From: Cherax quadricarinatus
Taxonomy: Eukaryota > Arthropoda > Malacostraca > Decapoda > Parastacidae
Direction: 5' to 3'
Length of the DNA: 64,000 bases
NCBI RefSeq assembly: GCF_038502225.1
Contig: NC_091308.1
Span: 23,653,067-23,717,066 of the forward strand
A program made the translations under genes and the position numbers. Shown in pieces: positions 31,986 to 44,275 of the stretch (position 1 is its first letter; every line of letters begins with the position of its first letter). The notes beneath the pieces are model-generated. The model was not told where the DNA came from, did no database searches, and saw nothing but the letters and a program-made list of their open reading frames with translations.

Positions 31986-32537
31986 TTAAAAGAAAGAAAA
32001 ATCAAAAAGAAAGAAAAAACTTTCATTATCAGTCAACGCTTTCACCATCACTCATATATAATCACTGTCTTTGCAGAGGCGCCCAGATACGACAGTTCAG
32101 ATAGTCACTTCAAACTGCCAATATCCCAAACCCCTCCTTTAAAGTGCAGGCATTGTACTTTCCATTTCCAGGACTCAAGTTCGGTTAATCGGTTTCCCTA
32201 AATCCCTTCACTAAATATTACTCTGCTCACATTCCAACAGCTCATAAGGTCCCAAAAATCATTCGTGTTCATTCACTCCTACCTAACACACTCACACATG
32301 CTTGCTGGAAGTCCAAGTGCCTTGCCCACAAAACCTCTTTTACCCCCTCCCTCCAACCTTTTCAAGGATGACCCTTACCCCTCCTTCCTTCCCCTTCATC
32401 TACAATACTTCCTTCCCCTACAGATTTATATGCTCTCCAAGTCATTCTACTTTGATCCATTCTCTCTAAATGACCAACCACCTCAACAATCCCTCTTCAG
32501 CCCTCCGTCTAATACTTACAGTAACTCCACACCTCCT

Positions 32538-32606
32538 CCAGACGAGCCTGGCCTATGGCCGGGCTCAGAGAGTAGATAAACTCTCGAAACTCTTCAAAGG
32601 TATATC
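32538..32606 (-). mobile_element. Short repeat insertion in RTE-like copy
   Basis: About 70 bases (CCAGACGAGCCTGGCCTATGG and following) interrupt the RTE-like match. I recognise the segment GCCCGGCCATAGGCCAGGCT (minus strand) as part of a decapod interspersed repeat, but cannot name the family. Confidence 0.5.
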
Positions 32607-33154
32607 AAAGGTATCCTAATTTCCACGCTCTGAATTCTCTGCATAACATTTACACCACACATTGCCCTTAGACAGAACATCTCCACTGCTTCCAGCCGCC
32701 TCCTCACTGCAGCATTTACAACCCAAGCTTCACACCCATATAAGTGTGTTTGTACCACAATACTTTCACACATTCCCATCTTTGCCTCCATAAATAACAT
32801 TTTTTGTCTCCACAGATACCTCAATGTACAATTCACCTTTTTTCCTTCATCAATTCTATGGTTAACCTAATCCTTCATAAACCCATCCACTGACAAGTCA
32901 TTTCCCAAATATCTGAAAACATTCACTTCTTCCAAAAATACCAACCACTCCAACACTATATCCCTCCTGCTTTTAACATCATCATATAAGAACATAAGAA
33001 AGAAGGAACACTGCAACAGACCTACTGACCTATGCAAGGCAGCTCCAATTCTCCCACCAGCTTAAGCCAATGCCTTGACCTAGTTGAGGACAGGCACATC
33101 ACTTAAGGGAGGACAGTGCATCCAATCTAGTAGCACAAGCTAGTCAGGTCCAAC

Positions 33155-36100
33155 TCACACCCATCCATACCCACTCATGTATGCATCCAACCTATTTTTA
33201 AAACTACACAACGTCTTAGCATCTATGACGGTACTCGGGAGTTTGTTCCACTCATCCACAACTCTATTACCAAACCAGTGCTTTCCTATTTCCTTCCTGA
33301 ATCTGAATTTTTCCAATTTAAAGCCATTGCTGCGAGTCCTGTCTATGTTAGATATTTTTAGCACGCTATTTACATCCCCTTTATTAATCCCTGTTTTCCA
33401 TTTATACACCTCAATCATATCCCCCCTGATTCTATGCCTTTCGAGAGAGTGCAGGTTCAGGGCCCTTAGTCTATCCCCATAGGGAAGATTTCTGATACAT
33501 GGGATCAACTTTGTCATCCTCCTTTGTATGTTTTCCAGTGCATTTATATCCATTCTGTAATACGGTGACCAAAACTGTGAAGCATAATCTAAATGAGGCC
33601 TAACCAAAGATATATAGAGGTGCAGAACAACCTCAGGACTTCTATTATTTATACTTCTTGCTATGAAGCCAAGGATTCTGTTAGCTTTATTGCAAACACT
33701 AATGCACTGTTGTGTTGATTTTAGATTACTACTAACCAGAACTCCTAAATCCTTTTTGCAATCCGTAATATTAAGATCTACATTACGTATTTTGTTTATA
33801 TGTGGCATGGTTATTTTCCTGTCCAACATTTAGAACTTTGCATCTTTTTTTTTTTTTTTTTTTTCAACAAGTCGGCCGTCTCCCACCGAGGCAGGGTGAC
33901 CCAAAAAAGAAAGAAAATCCCCAAAAAGAAAATACTTTCATCATCATTCAACACTTTCACCACACTCGCACATTATCACTGTTTTTGCAGAGGTGCTCAG
34001 AATACAACAGTCTAGAAGCATACACATATAAAGATACACAACATATCCCTCCAAACTGCCAATATCCCAAACCCCTCCTTTAAAGTGCAGGCATTGTACT
34101 TCCCATTTCCAGGACTCAAGTCCGACTATATGAAAATAACCGGTTTCCCTGAATCCCTTCACTAAATATTACCCTGCTCACACTCCAACAGATCGTCAGG
34201 TCCCAAGTACCATTCGTCTCCATTCACTCCTATCTAACACGCTCACGCACGCTTGCTGGAAGTCCAAGCCCCTTACCCACAAAACCTCCTTTACCCCCTC
34301 TCTCCAACCCTTTCGAGGACGACCCCTACCCCGCCTTCCTTCCCCTATAGATTTATATGCTTTCCATGTCATTCTACTTTGATCCATTCTCTCTAAATGA
34401 CCAAACCACCTCAACAACCCCTCTTCTGCCCTCTGACTAATACTTTTATTAACTCCACACCTTCTCCTAATTTCCACACTCCAAATTTTCTGCATAATAT
34501 TTACACCACACATTGCCCTTAAACAGGACATCTCCACTGCCTCCAACCGTCTCCTCGCTGCTGCATTTACCACCCAAGCTTCACACCCATATAAGAGTGT
34601 TGGTACTACTATACTTTCATACATTCCCTTCTTTGCCTCCATAGATAACGTTTTTTGACTCCACATATACCTCAACGCACCACTCACCTTTTTTCCCTCA
34701 TCAATTCTATGATTAACCTCATCCTTCATAAATCCATCCGCCGACACGTCAACTCCCAAGTATCTGAAAACATTCACTTCTTCCATACTCCTCCTCCCCA
34801 ATTTGATATCCAATTTTTCTTTATCTAAATCATTTGACACCCTCATCACCTTACTCTTTTCTATGTTCACTTTCAACTTTCTACCTTTACACACATTCCC
34901 AAACTCATCCACTAACCTTTGCAATTTTTCTTTAGAATCTCCCATAAGCACAGTATCATCAGCAAAAAGTAACTGTGTCAATTCCCATTTTGAATTTGAT
35001 TCCCCATAACTTTGCATCTGTCTATATTAAACTGCATCTACCACTTCTCCAACCACAGTATCAGTCTATTCAAATCATCCTGGATTGCTCTAATGTTCTC
35101 ATTAGAATGAATTGGACAGCCTATTTTGGTGTCATCGGCAAATTTGCTTATGTCGCTATTTATTCCCTCATCTATGTCGTTTATGTAGATTGAGAACAAC
35201 AAGGGGCCCAACACTGACCCCTGTGGAACACTGCTTGTGATGTGCCCCCATTCTGATTTCTCCCCATTTAAGCAAACTTTCTGCTGCCTATTTGTCAACC
35301 ATGCCTCAACCCAGGAAAAAATTTCTCTTCCTATTCCGTGTGCCTTAAGTTTCCTCAATAGCCTCTGAAGTGGAACTCGATTGAAAGCCTCACTGAAGTC
35401 CATATACACAATATCATATTCGATACCATGATCTACCTCCTCAAGTACCTTAGTGAAGAAAGTTATTAAATTCCTAAGACAGGAACACCCCTTTGTAAAA
35501 CCATGCTGAGATTCATTAATCAATTTATGCCTTTCGAGATGGCTACGAAATGCTTTGGCAATTATTGATTCCATAAATTTTCCCACTATGGAGGTAAGGC
35601 TTATTGGTCTATAGTTTGAAGCTAAGGACCTGTCACCTGCCTTGTAAATAGGTATTACAGTTGCCATTTTCCACTTGTCAGGGACTATGCCAGTTTGTAG
35701 TGATATGTTGAAAAGATTAGCCATAGGTATGCTAAGTTCCTCTTTACATTCCTTTAACACCCTTGCAAACAGTTCGTCAGGGCCTGGGGATTTGTTAGCT
35801 TTTAATTTCTCTATTTGTCTGAGGACCATTTCACTAGTTACTGCAATCGTGCATAGTTTATCATCATCCTGTTCTACATAATCTATTATTTCTGGAATTT
35901 CGCTAGTATCTTCCTGAGTAAAAACTGAGAGGAAGTAAGAATTGGAAATTTCACACATATCCTTATCACTGTCAGTGATCTGACCTGAGCTACTCTTAAG
36001 TGGGCGTATATTGTCCCAAATCTTACTTTTGTATACCTGAAAGAACCCTTTTGGGTTAGTCTTCGAATCCCTTGTGACCTTAGCCTCATAATCCTTTTTT

Positions 36101-37290
36101 GCTTTTCTTATTCCTTTTTTTTATTTCTCTCTTTAATTGAGTATATAGATTTCTTAACTGCTCCTCCCCTCTTTTGATACGCCTATATATGCCTCTCTTT
36201 TGACCAATGAGATGTTTTAATCTATTGTTCATCCATTAGGGATCATTTTTGTTAGATCTAATTTCCCTACTCAGAACAAAAGTTGTCTAGGCAGCTAGAA
36301 CTATGCTCTAAAAACGTCATATTGGCAACCAACACCACCTACCTGACCCATAGTCAGGACATCACAATTTAGCCCACCCAGGTAAGTTTTCAGTCCCATG
36401 AAATCGGCCAAGGGAAAGTCTGGAACAGAGATTTGATTGCAGTTATCCGGATAATTCCATGATATATTGAAACTAAGTGATTTGTGATCACTTTCCCCTA
36501 GCTCATCATTAACCTCAAGATTATTAACTAGTGATTCTTTGTTGGCAAGAACCAAGTCAAGTAGATTGTTTCCTCTAGTTGGTTCTGTCACAACCTGTTC
36601 TAAAAAGCAATCCTGAACCATATCAAGGAAGTCACCAGACTCAAGATTTCCTATCACACTGTTCCAATCAATTTTTCTAAAGTTACCATCTCCCATTAAC
36701 ACAACATTTTCATATCTAAATGTCTTATGAATTTCGTCCCATAGCAGCTTACTGCACTCTCTATCAAGGTTTGGGGGCCTATAAATCACACCCAAAATTA
36801 ACTTTTCACAACCTTTGAGAAACTGTAGCCAAACAGATCCTGTGTCCGATGCTTCTAATCTTATATCTTGTCTAACACAACAATTTAAATTATCTCTGAC
36901 ATACACTGCCACTCCACCACCAACCTTCCTGTTGACCCTATCAGTATGGAATAGTTTATAACCCTGTATGTTGCATTCAGAGGGCATTTCTCTATCTTTC
37001 AAGTTGAACCAGGTATCTGTTATAGCAATAATATCCATATTACTGGCACTTGCAAGTAATCTTAGCTCATTTATCTTATTTCTTAAATTCCTACTATTTG
37101 TATAGTAAACCTTAAGGGAGCTAGTCACTCGCTGCCCTCTATCTCTCTTTGTTTGTTGATCAATTGCTTTGCCTTTACTAGCAACTTTATTTTGAATAAT
37201 ACCATTTAAACATATCCCTGAGGTATCCTGGTTGTATCTGCTGTTTTCAACCCTAGTACTGCAGCCTGATTGTTTCCCACAGATACCCAT
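33155..37290 (-). pseudogene. CR1 ORF2, diverged family, broken
   Basis: Pieces: endonuclease (36301-37290, MGICGKQSGCS start, GGGVAVYVRD, IYRPPNLD, SDHKS), RT (35038-35958, NKSPGPDE, SVPQGSVLGPLLF, FADDTKIG) and C-terminus (33155-33829, RSINNRSPEVVLHLY, QRRMTKLIP). The endonuclease GDFNF motif reads GDGNF. The frame is broken around 35960-36300 and by the RTE insertion. Inactive. Confidence 0.82.
33842..35007 (-). mobile_element. RTE-like LINE, 5'-truncated, with 12-bp target duplication
   Basis: AACTTTGCATCT flanks the insert (33834-33845 overlapping the poly(T), and 35008-35019). From the left: 18 or so T, the family tail (AAGTCGGCCGTCTCCCACCG), 3' UTR and an uninterrupted 273-codon frame (34196-35017) covering the RT from FADDTVLMGD to the end. 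This is the cleanest tail of the family in the window, so the insertion is young relative to its CR1 host. Confidence 0.88.
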
Positions 37291-37304
37291 ACCTCTATAA
37301 CCTA

Positions 37305-37874
37305 TCAGTTTAAAGTCCTAGACAAGTCATCAATGACTCCCTCAATCGAATTGGCTAATGCAACCACTCCAGCCCCAGAGAGATGAACCCCATCCCTTGC
37401 ATACATATCATGATTGCCATCGAATATGTCCCAGTTATCAATGAATGGGATTGCAAGTTCCTTGCAGTACCTGTCTAGCCAGTAATTTATACCATTTGCC
37501 CTAGACATCCATTCATTGCCCATTCCTCTTCTAGGCAAGATGCTATATATGACTGGGATCACTTCCTTAGACCTGACTACATCTATGGCTGACCTATACT
37601 TATCCAGCAGCTCCTATCTGCTGCCATTCCCGATGTCATTTCCACCAGCACTAAGACAGATAGTGGGCTTGTTCCCATTGCCTTACATAATATTATCCAA
37701 CCTGCTGACTATGTCACCAACACAAGCTCCTGGGAGACACACCCTCTGTCTGACCTTTCTATCTCTGTTACAAAAAGCACAGTCCATATATCTTACTTGA
37801 GTATCTCCCACAATCAGAATATTCTTACCTTGATAAGCAGGGAAGTCAGTGGTACCTTTAATCTCACTAACCAC
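37305..37874 (-). pseudogene. CR1 ORF1 SGNH domain, diverged family, broken
   Basis: The minus strand gives GKNILIVGDTQVRYMD, SAGGNDIG and ARDGVHLSGAG, the three SGNH blocks, with stops near 37683 and 37620. The nucleophile block is GDT instead of GDS. Thr might or might not substitute; with two stops present it is more likely decay. It lies just upstream of the matching ORF2, as in the intact element. Confidence 0.75.
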
Positions 37875-37959
37875 TGAAGTACACTCGTTCTGGAGAACAG
37901 AGAATCAATTTCCTACTTTCACATCTTCTCTATTAACATTCCTTATCCTTCTTCCCTTC

Positions 37960-39525
37960 ATTCTTTACCCTCTTTCATTCTATGTAATGCCTCACGCACC
38001 TCCCCCACACTCACACCGTGCTCTCTTTCACTCCTAAAAGATGTTATACCTCCCTGGCCAGTACAGTGGACCCTCAGTTGACGATGCCATCAGATAGCGA
38101 TAAAATCGGATACCCATACTTTTTTGCGTCAAAACATTGGCTCAGCTAATGATAAAAAACTCTGTTAAGGACACTCGTCCAGAATGTGTCCGCTCAGCCT
38201 AAGCCGCCCATGCCGCCCAGCCACTCCAGTATGGCCAGTGTGCCATTGTTTACAAGCCAGTGTGGACGATTCTACGCGTACATGCGATACATTTTGTATT
38301 CCATTGTTTTTAGTGCTTGCAACTGCTAAATAAGCCACCATGGGCCCAAAGAAAGCTTCTAGTGCCAGCCACCCCTTTGGTAAAGGGCTGAGAGAGAGGG
38401 GAGAATGTGCTTTTTTCAGTGATTCTGCAATATGTATGATACTGAAGCAGCAGAAGTCTATAAAGGCTATAGCAGCAGCCAGCGATAAAGCGTAGCATTA
38501 ACTGTAGCAAGTAAGTTAAATGACTGACAGAAAAAGGACAGCACAAACCTAACTCCTCCAATATTGTTGGAGGAGTTAGAGCTGATATTAGTGTCGTATT
38601 GAAGGACTATCTTGTGTCTCCCAACATAATTCCTAACATACGCCAGAAACACACCTCTTTGGAAAACTTTTTTGAGTGACAGGGGTCCAGTGGCTCTCAA
38701 GCTGGTCGTAGTGGCATTAAAAAACAAAGGAGGGAAGTAACCCAGGATAAGGATTTGGTACTTGAAGTCTTTATGTGGTGGGATTCCCCTTCTAAACAAT
38801 TGTAAACTTCTCCATCCTCTCCCTTCCTCCCGTCTTCCATACATCACCATGTCTTCAATAAAGGTAAGTGTGATGTTATTATTGTTTTATTCTTCATGTA
38901 TCATTTTTTCTGTGTAGGGAAATGTATATTTCATGTAAAAAAATTGTTTTGTTCAATACTTTTGGGTGTCTGAAACTGATTAATTGGATTTCCATTATTT
39001 CTTATGGGGAAAATTAATTTGAATAACGATAAAATCGGTTAAGGACAAACTCTCTAGAACAGATTAATATTGTTAACAGAGGGTCCACTGTACATGAAAT
39101 TACCACCTCCCTTTCTTCATCGACATTTAAAAGTTCCTCAAAATATTCCTGCCATCTGCCCAATACCTCCAGCTCCCCATCTACTAACTCTCCTACTCTG
39201 TTTTTAACTGACAAATCCATTCATTCCCTAGGCTTTCTTAACTTACCTCACTCCAAATTTTTTTCCTATTTTCAGCAAAATTTCTTGACAGTGCCTCTCT
39301 CACTCTATAATTTGCTCTCCTTTTGCACTCTCTTCATCTTTCTTTTACTCTCCATATACTCTGCTCTTCTTATAACACTTCTGCTTTGTAAAAACCTCGC
39401 ATAATACCTTTTTCTCTTTTATCACACCCTGTACTTCATCATTCCACCTATCACTCGTCTTTCCTCCTGCACCCACCCTCCTATAGCCACAAACTTCTGC
39501 CTCACATTCTAATACTGCATTTTTA
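37960..39525 (-). mobile_element. RTE-like LINE middle section, split by a Tigger-like element
   Basis: The minus strand encodes the linker between endonuclease and RT (VGAGGKTSDRWNDEVQGVIK, 39345-39539; further on DLSVKNRVGELVDGE) and the start of the AGTDG region near 37960. The match continues across the insertion at 38064-39090. Frameshifted throughout. Confidence 0.7.
38064..39090 (+). mobile_element. Tigger/pogo-like element, 1,027 bp, non-autonomous
   Basis: Ends CAGTGGACCCTCAGTTGACG and, inverted, CAGTGGACCCTCTGTTAACA, with TA on both sides (38062-38063, 39091-39092). A transposase-like start survives: GCCACCATGGGCCCAAAGAA, giving MGPKKASSASHPFGKGL and then stops. MGPKK-type starts are known from Tigger transposases. 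The catalytic region is deleted. Confidence 0.82.
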
Positions 39526-40424
39526 AAACAAATATGCAAAATTTTTCAATGAAGAGGCCAACAGTAATACAATATATAGTTGAAAAAAAATGAAAAAAAG
39601 ACATTAGCTGTGACACATCAGCATGCAAAGATCAACAGTGATTCAACACATTGTCATAAAAGGCAGACTTCTTTTCTGCTTATTCATTAGCTAGTTAAGA
39701 AGCTCTAATGTGTTGAGAATGCGTAGTTATATTTTCTATATCTAAAAAAGTTTTGACATCTCAAGCAGCTACATAAATTTTTATTGTTTATTCAGTATCT
39801 TGAGATAGACACTTAAGTTTGTCAACATTTTATTTCACTGCCACCATTACTCTGATGGCACACAGCCTAAGGACTGTGACAAATTAAATAAATATTTGAA
39901 TTCTAAAAGTAGGAAATATTCTATAAGACGGGTGTGGCAGTTGACATTCAATGGGTCAACTGAAGTGTGATATCTGCCTACTCCTCACAAGACAATTATT
40001 TAATGAATGGTGATGAATGTGCCTCTTCTTTCAGTAACTAATGAAGTAAAAATAATTTAAATAATAGGAGAGAATGAAAACTAATAATGTAAGTGTAGTC
40101 AGACAGTGGCTGGCAAATGACACCACTCATGACAACACTCAGCTGTCAGGCTAACTCCAATTCTAATAACAATAATTTGGGTTTAGCATTTTAACTATCT
40201 TGTATTCATAAAAAAAAAATTAAGTAACAGGATAAAACAAATGTCCTAACAATTATGATCATGACAGAGGACATTTTAATCAAATTTCTTGCATAAAGTT
40301 TGAACACTATGAATTAAATACAAAAATTCAAAGACCACTATCTCAACTCACCACTATACTGTCAGTTGTGCATGGAAAACAAAATATACAATAATTAATT
40401 AATTATATTTATAAATGCAATTTT
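39526..40424. other. Unassigned non-coding stretch, 0.9 kb
   Basis: AT-rich, unique in the window, without a recognised exon or repeat. It may be original host intron or intergenic DNA between insertions. Confidence 0.45.
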
Positions 40425-42281
40425 AGGAATGAAGAAGAGCAGGATGTGAGTGTTGGGGAGGTGTGTGAGGCATTACGTAGAATGAAAGGGTAAAAAGCAG
40501 CTGGAACTGATGGTATCATGACAGACATGTTAAAAGCAGGGGGAGATACAGTATTGGAGTGGTTGGTATTTTTGTTTAATAAATGTATGAAAGAGGAGAA
40601 GGTACACGAGGATTGGCAGAGAACATGTATAATTCCTTTATATAAAGGGAAAAGGGACAGAAAAGATTGTAAAAATTATAGGGGAAGAAGTTTACTGAGT
40701 ATACCAGGAAAAGTCTATGGTAGGGTTATTACTGAAAGAATTAGAGGTAAGACAGAGAGCAGGATTGCAGATGAGCAAGGAGGCTTCAGAATGGGTAGGC
40801 GATGTGTAGATCAGGTGTTTACATTGAAGCATATATATGAACAGTATTCAGATGAAGGTAGGGAAGTTTTCAAGGCATTTATGGATTTAGAAAAGGCACA
40901 TGATAGAGTGGATAGGGGAGCAATGTGGCAGATGTTGCAAGTGTATGGAATAAGTATTAAGTAACTACATGCTGTAAAGAGTTTTTATGAGGATAGTAAG
41001 GCTCAGTTTAGGGTGTGTAGAAGAGAGGGAGACTACTTCCCAGTAAAAGTAGGTCTTACACAGGGATGTGAAATGTCACCATAGTTGTTTAACATATTTA
41101 TAAATGGGGATGTAAAAGAAGTAAACACTAGGGTGTTGGGGAGAGGGGTGGGATTAAATTATGGGGAATCAAATACAAAATGGGAGTTGACACAAATACT
41201 TTTTGCTGATGACACTGTGCTTTTGGGGGATTCTAAAGAAAAGTTGCAAAGATTAGTGGATGAGTATGGGAGGGCATGTAAAGGTAGAAAGTTGAAAATG
41301 AATATAGAAAACAGTAAGGTGATGAGGGTATCAAATGATTTAGATAAAGAAAAATTGGACATCACATTGGAGGGTGGGAGTATGGAAGAAGTGAATGTTT
41401 TCAGATATTTGGGAGTTGACTTGTCAGCAGATGGGTTTATGATGGATGAGACTGACCACAGAAATGATGAAGGAAAAAACGTAAGTGGTGCACTGAGGTA
41501 TCTGTGGAGACAAAGAATGTTATCCATAGAGGCAAACAAGGGAATGTACAAGAGCACAGTGGTACCAACTCTCTTATATGGGTGTGAAGCATGGGTTGTA
41601 CATGCTGCAGCAAGGAGGAGGTTGAAGGCAGTGGAGATGTCGTGTCTAAGAGCAATGTGTGGTGTAAATATTATGCAAAGAATTTGTAGTTTGGAAATTA
41701 GGAAGAGGTGTGGATTTACTAAAAGAATTAGTCAGAGGGATGAAGAGGGGTTGTTGAGGTGGTCTGGTCGTTTAGAGAGAATGGAACAAATTAGAAAGAC
41801 TTGGAGAATGTATAACTCTGAATGGGAAGGAAGGCAGGGAAGGGGTCATCCTAGAAAAGGTTGGAGGGAGGGGGTAAAGGAGGTTTTGTGGACAAGGGTG
41901 TTAAGACTTCCAGCAAGCGTGCATGAGAGTGTTAAATAGAAGTGAATGGAGATGAATGGTTTTTGGGACCTGACCAGCTGTTGGAGTGTGAAAAGGGTAA
42001 TATTTTGTGAAGGGATTCAGGGAAAACGGTTAACCAGACTCGAGTGCAGGAAATGGGAAGTACAATTCTTGCACTTTAAAGCAGGGGTTTGGGATATTGG
42101 CAGTGTGGAGGGATGTGCAAACTGTCGTATCTGAGCGCCTCTGCAAGGACAGTGATTATGTATGAGTGATGGTGAAAGTGCTGAATAATGATGAAAGTTT
42201 TTTCTTTCTTTTTGAGTTATTCTTTCTTTTTGGGTTACCCTGCCTCGGTGGGAGAATGCCGTGTTAAAAAAAAATGTTTTT
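40425..42281 (+). mobile_element. RTE-like LINE, RT to tail, nearly open frame
   Basis: Plus-strand copy starting at EEQDVSVGEV and ending in the family tail plus poly(A) at about 42270-42281. It contains the fullest RT of this family in the window. 5'-truncated: no endonuclease. Confidence 0.85.
40518..41939 (+). pseudogene. RTE-like reverse transcriptase with two in-frame stops
   Basis: One frame runs 474 codons with stops at 40962-40964 (TAA) and 41082-41084 (TAG, where MSPWLF becomes MSP*LF). Motifs in order: DGIMTDMLKAGG, NYRGRSLLSIPGKVYGRV, DEQGGFRMGRRCVDQVF, AFMDLEKAHDRVDRG, GLTQGCEMSP, FADDTVLLGD, YLGVDLSADGF, LLYGCEAWVV, LRAMCGVNIMQRI. A further stop (TAA near 40491) lies just upstream. 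Catalytic aspartates are retained. The product would have copied element RNA into DNA at a nicked target. Confidence 0.85.
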
Positions 42282-42330
42282 TTTTTAATACATTGGCTGT
42301 CTCCCACCTAGTCAGGGTGATATGATGATT
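42282..42330 (-). mobile_element. RTE-like tail, opposite orientation
   Basis: Poly(T) then TACATTGGCTGTCTCCCACC, the family tail on the minus strand, directly facing the tail of the plus-strand copy. Confidence 0.65.
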
Positions 42331-42356
42331 AAATATTAATATTTTGCAAGTATTAA

Positions 42357-43438
42357 CCCATTGACTGTTTTGGTCGTATATATACGTCTTACGAGCCAGT
42401 GTTTCAGACATGTACATACTCAATAATTCTAGCGGCTTCAAATCAAGCGGAAGAAAGCTGGTAGGCCCACATGTGAGAGAATGGGTCTGTGTGGTCAGTG
42501 TGCACCACATAAAAAAAAATCCTGCAGCACACAGTGAGTCATGAGAAAAAAAAAACTCTGATCGTTTTTTTGGATTAAAATGCCGACTTTGAGGTGTATT
42601 TTCGTATAGTATTTATCGATGTATTTGCGTTTTCATGGTCTTAGGTGATAAAATGGAAAACATATTACAGAAATAGAGATGATTTTCATTACTTTGACGA
42701 TGAGAACGACCTTGAAACTGAGCTCAAAGTAGCGGAAATGTTCGATTTTTACCAATGTTCAGGAGTAAACAAATCACACCACATGTCCAATACACGTCAA
42801 CTGGGGAGTCTAATATTCTTTCACTAGTGCACTGATATTATTTATACCATTTTTACAATAATGCAGTAGTCTGCAAAACAGTAAATTTTGTATTTTTTTG
42901 TATGAATAAAAAATCAAAATAGAAAGCAATAATAATATAAGAGGGGCCTAGAGATGTGACTAATGAACAGAGCATATGTTATTTTAGTGCCAAGAATGTC
43001 TACCTTGTTTATTCTGGACCCTATTTTGAAATTGGAATCTTTTTTAGTTTGCGTGAAATTGGCCAAATTGCCAATTTCTGACCACAATATTGGGTAGTCC
43101 AAATTGGTAAATGGGAGGTTTCTTGTACTCAGCTGATAGATAAAATGGAGTTCTAAAGAAATAGCTATGAGTTTGGTCAACTGGAACAACGGAATTGGCT
43201 GAAAATAGGGCTCAAAGTCGGCAAAATCTCTAATATGCGTATGTCGCCGAGACCGCTAACTTCGCGGGAGCGTAATTCCATGAGTTTTCGACCAAATTTC
43301 GAACTTTTGGTGTCATTACCATCGAGAAAAGATTCCCTATCATTTCATAAGAATGTTTTTTTTTTTGTTTGTTTTTTTTTCAAAAATTTAGCGACATAGA
43401 ATGACAGTTTCAGAAAGGGGCCTGAAACAGTCAAAGGG
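42357..43438 (+). mobile_element. piggyBac-type MITE, 1,082 bp
   Basis: TTAA at 42353-42356 and 43439-43442. Termini CCCATTGACTGTTTTGG and, inverted, CCCTTTGACTGTTTCAGG. Left subterminal palindrome CGTATATATACG. The interior block TAGCGGCTTCAAATCAAGCG followed by AGAGAATGGGTCTGTGTGGT parallels the left end of the piggyBac element at 61129. No ORF. Confidence 0.88.
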
Positions 43439-43442
43439 TTAA

Positions 43443-43640
43443 ACTGGAGGTGGGAAGTACAATGCCTGCACTTTAAAGGAGGGGTTTGGGATATTTGCTC
43501 TTTGGAGTGACATCTAAACTGTCAAATCTGAGCACCTCTGCAAAGACAATGATTATGTGTGAATGATGGTGAAAGTGTTTTTCTTTTTTTTTTTTTTTAG
43601 GTCACCCTGCCTCAGTGGGAGGCAGATGACATGTACAAAA
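43443..43640 (+). mobile_element. RTE-like LINE 3' UTR and tail
   Basis: Sense 3' UTR (GGTGGGAAGTACAATGCCTG onward) and tail (GTCACCCTGCCTCAGTGGGA). The MITE at 42357-43438 adjoins it at TTAA, so the MITE inserted into or beside this copy. Confidence 0.7.
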
Positions 43641-44179
43641 AAAAAGGAGTAAACCTTACCCATATGTGAGTTGAATCTACCTAGCATGGGCAATTAGGCC
43701 TTCTACAGTGCATTCTTGTGAGTATTCTCATATATGCCCAAGTATTTAGTGAACAAAGTGCACAGTGGTAATAACCTTTGTTTGATCACCTTAAGCCAGG
43801 AAAAAGCATAACTCAATATTCCAACAAACAGAAAAATAAAAATAAGCTGATATCATTATTTACTAAGTGTCATTTCAACTGTTGCCCACATTTCACTCAG
43901 TGTTGGCTTACCTCAGTTTTCTTGTTACAATAATATTTAAAGGTGTACAATACAGTATCCAAAGCAACTCAATCTATATGTGAAAATTAGATCAAAATAT
44001 CATAGAGGTTCCTAAGATGCAAAGTCAAAATTTTAAAACCAATAGTTTACATGAAAAACAGCATTCATTTTAATTGTTGACTAGTCTACAGTGCAAAACT
44101 TATAACTATAGATTCACTTGCTTTATAAAGGTTGGAATTTAAGAAAGACAACCACAACAAATTTATTTTCAAATGTGTT
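43641..44179. other. Unassigned non-coding stretch
   Basis: About 540 bases with no match to other repeats here and no supported exon. Confidence 0.4.
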
Positions 44180-44275
44180 AATATTTTTAGGAGCGAACTT
44201 GTAGGAGGATGTGTCTATGAAAAATGAGGTGAACCACAAAAATGACAAGGGAGAAAAAGGTGGGTGGTGCATTAA

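Larger units (their letters stand above)
31632..32965 (-). mobile_element. RTE-like LINE 3' half, interrupted twice
   Basis: Starts with T-rich sequence and the family tail (GGCCAATTCCCACCAAGGCA). It is split by a CR1 tail (31690-31985), then gives 3' UTR and degenerate RT C-terminus (open 32594-32836, YGCEAWVVNAAVRRRLEAVE), with a second small insertion at 32538-32606. Many frame breaks. Confidence 0.75.
32985..37930 (-). mobile_element. CR1 LINE, diverged family, split by an RTE insertion
   Basis: Begins with AAGAACAT tail units and a 3' UTR differing from the main CR1 family (CTGCAACAGACCTACTGACC). It continues through ORF2 and ORF1 to about 37930. A 1.17-kb RTE-like element (33842-35007) sits inside the RT C-terminal region. 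The protein is clearly homologous to the copies at 18918 and 14891 but differs at many positions, so it is a separate, older lineage. Confidence 0.82.

Noticed and set aside
38467..38850. 127-codon minus-strand frame as a host gene
   Set aside because: It lies entirely in the non-autonomous Tigger-like element and recurs in damaged form at 44779-45114 in the related element.
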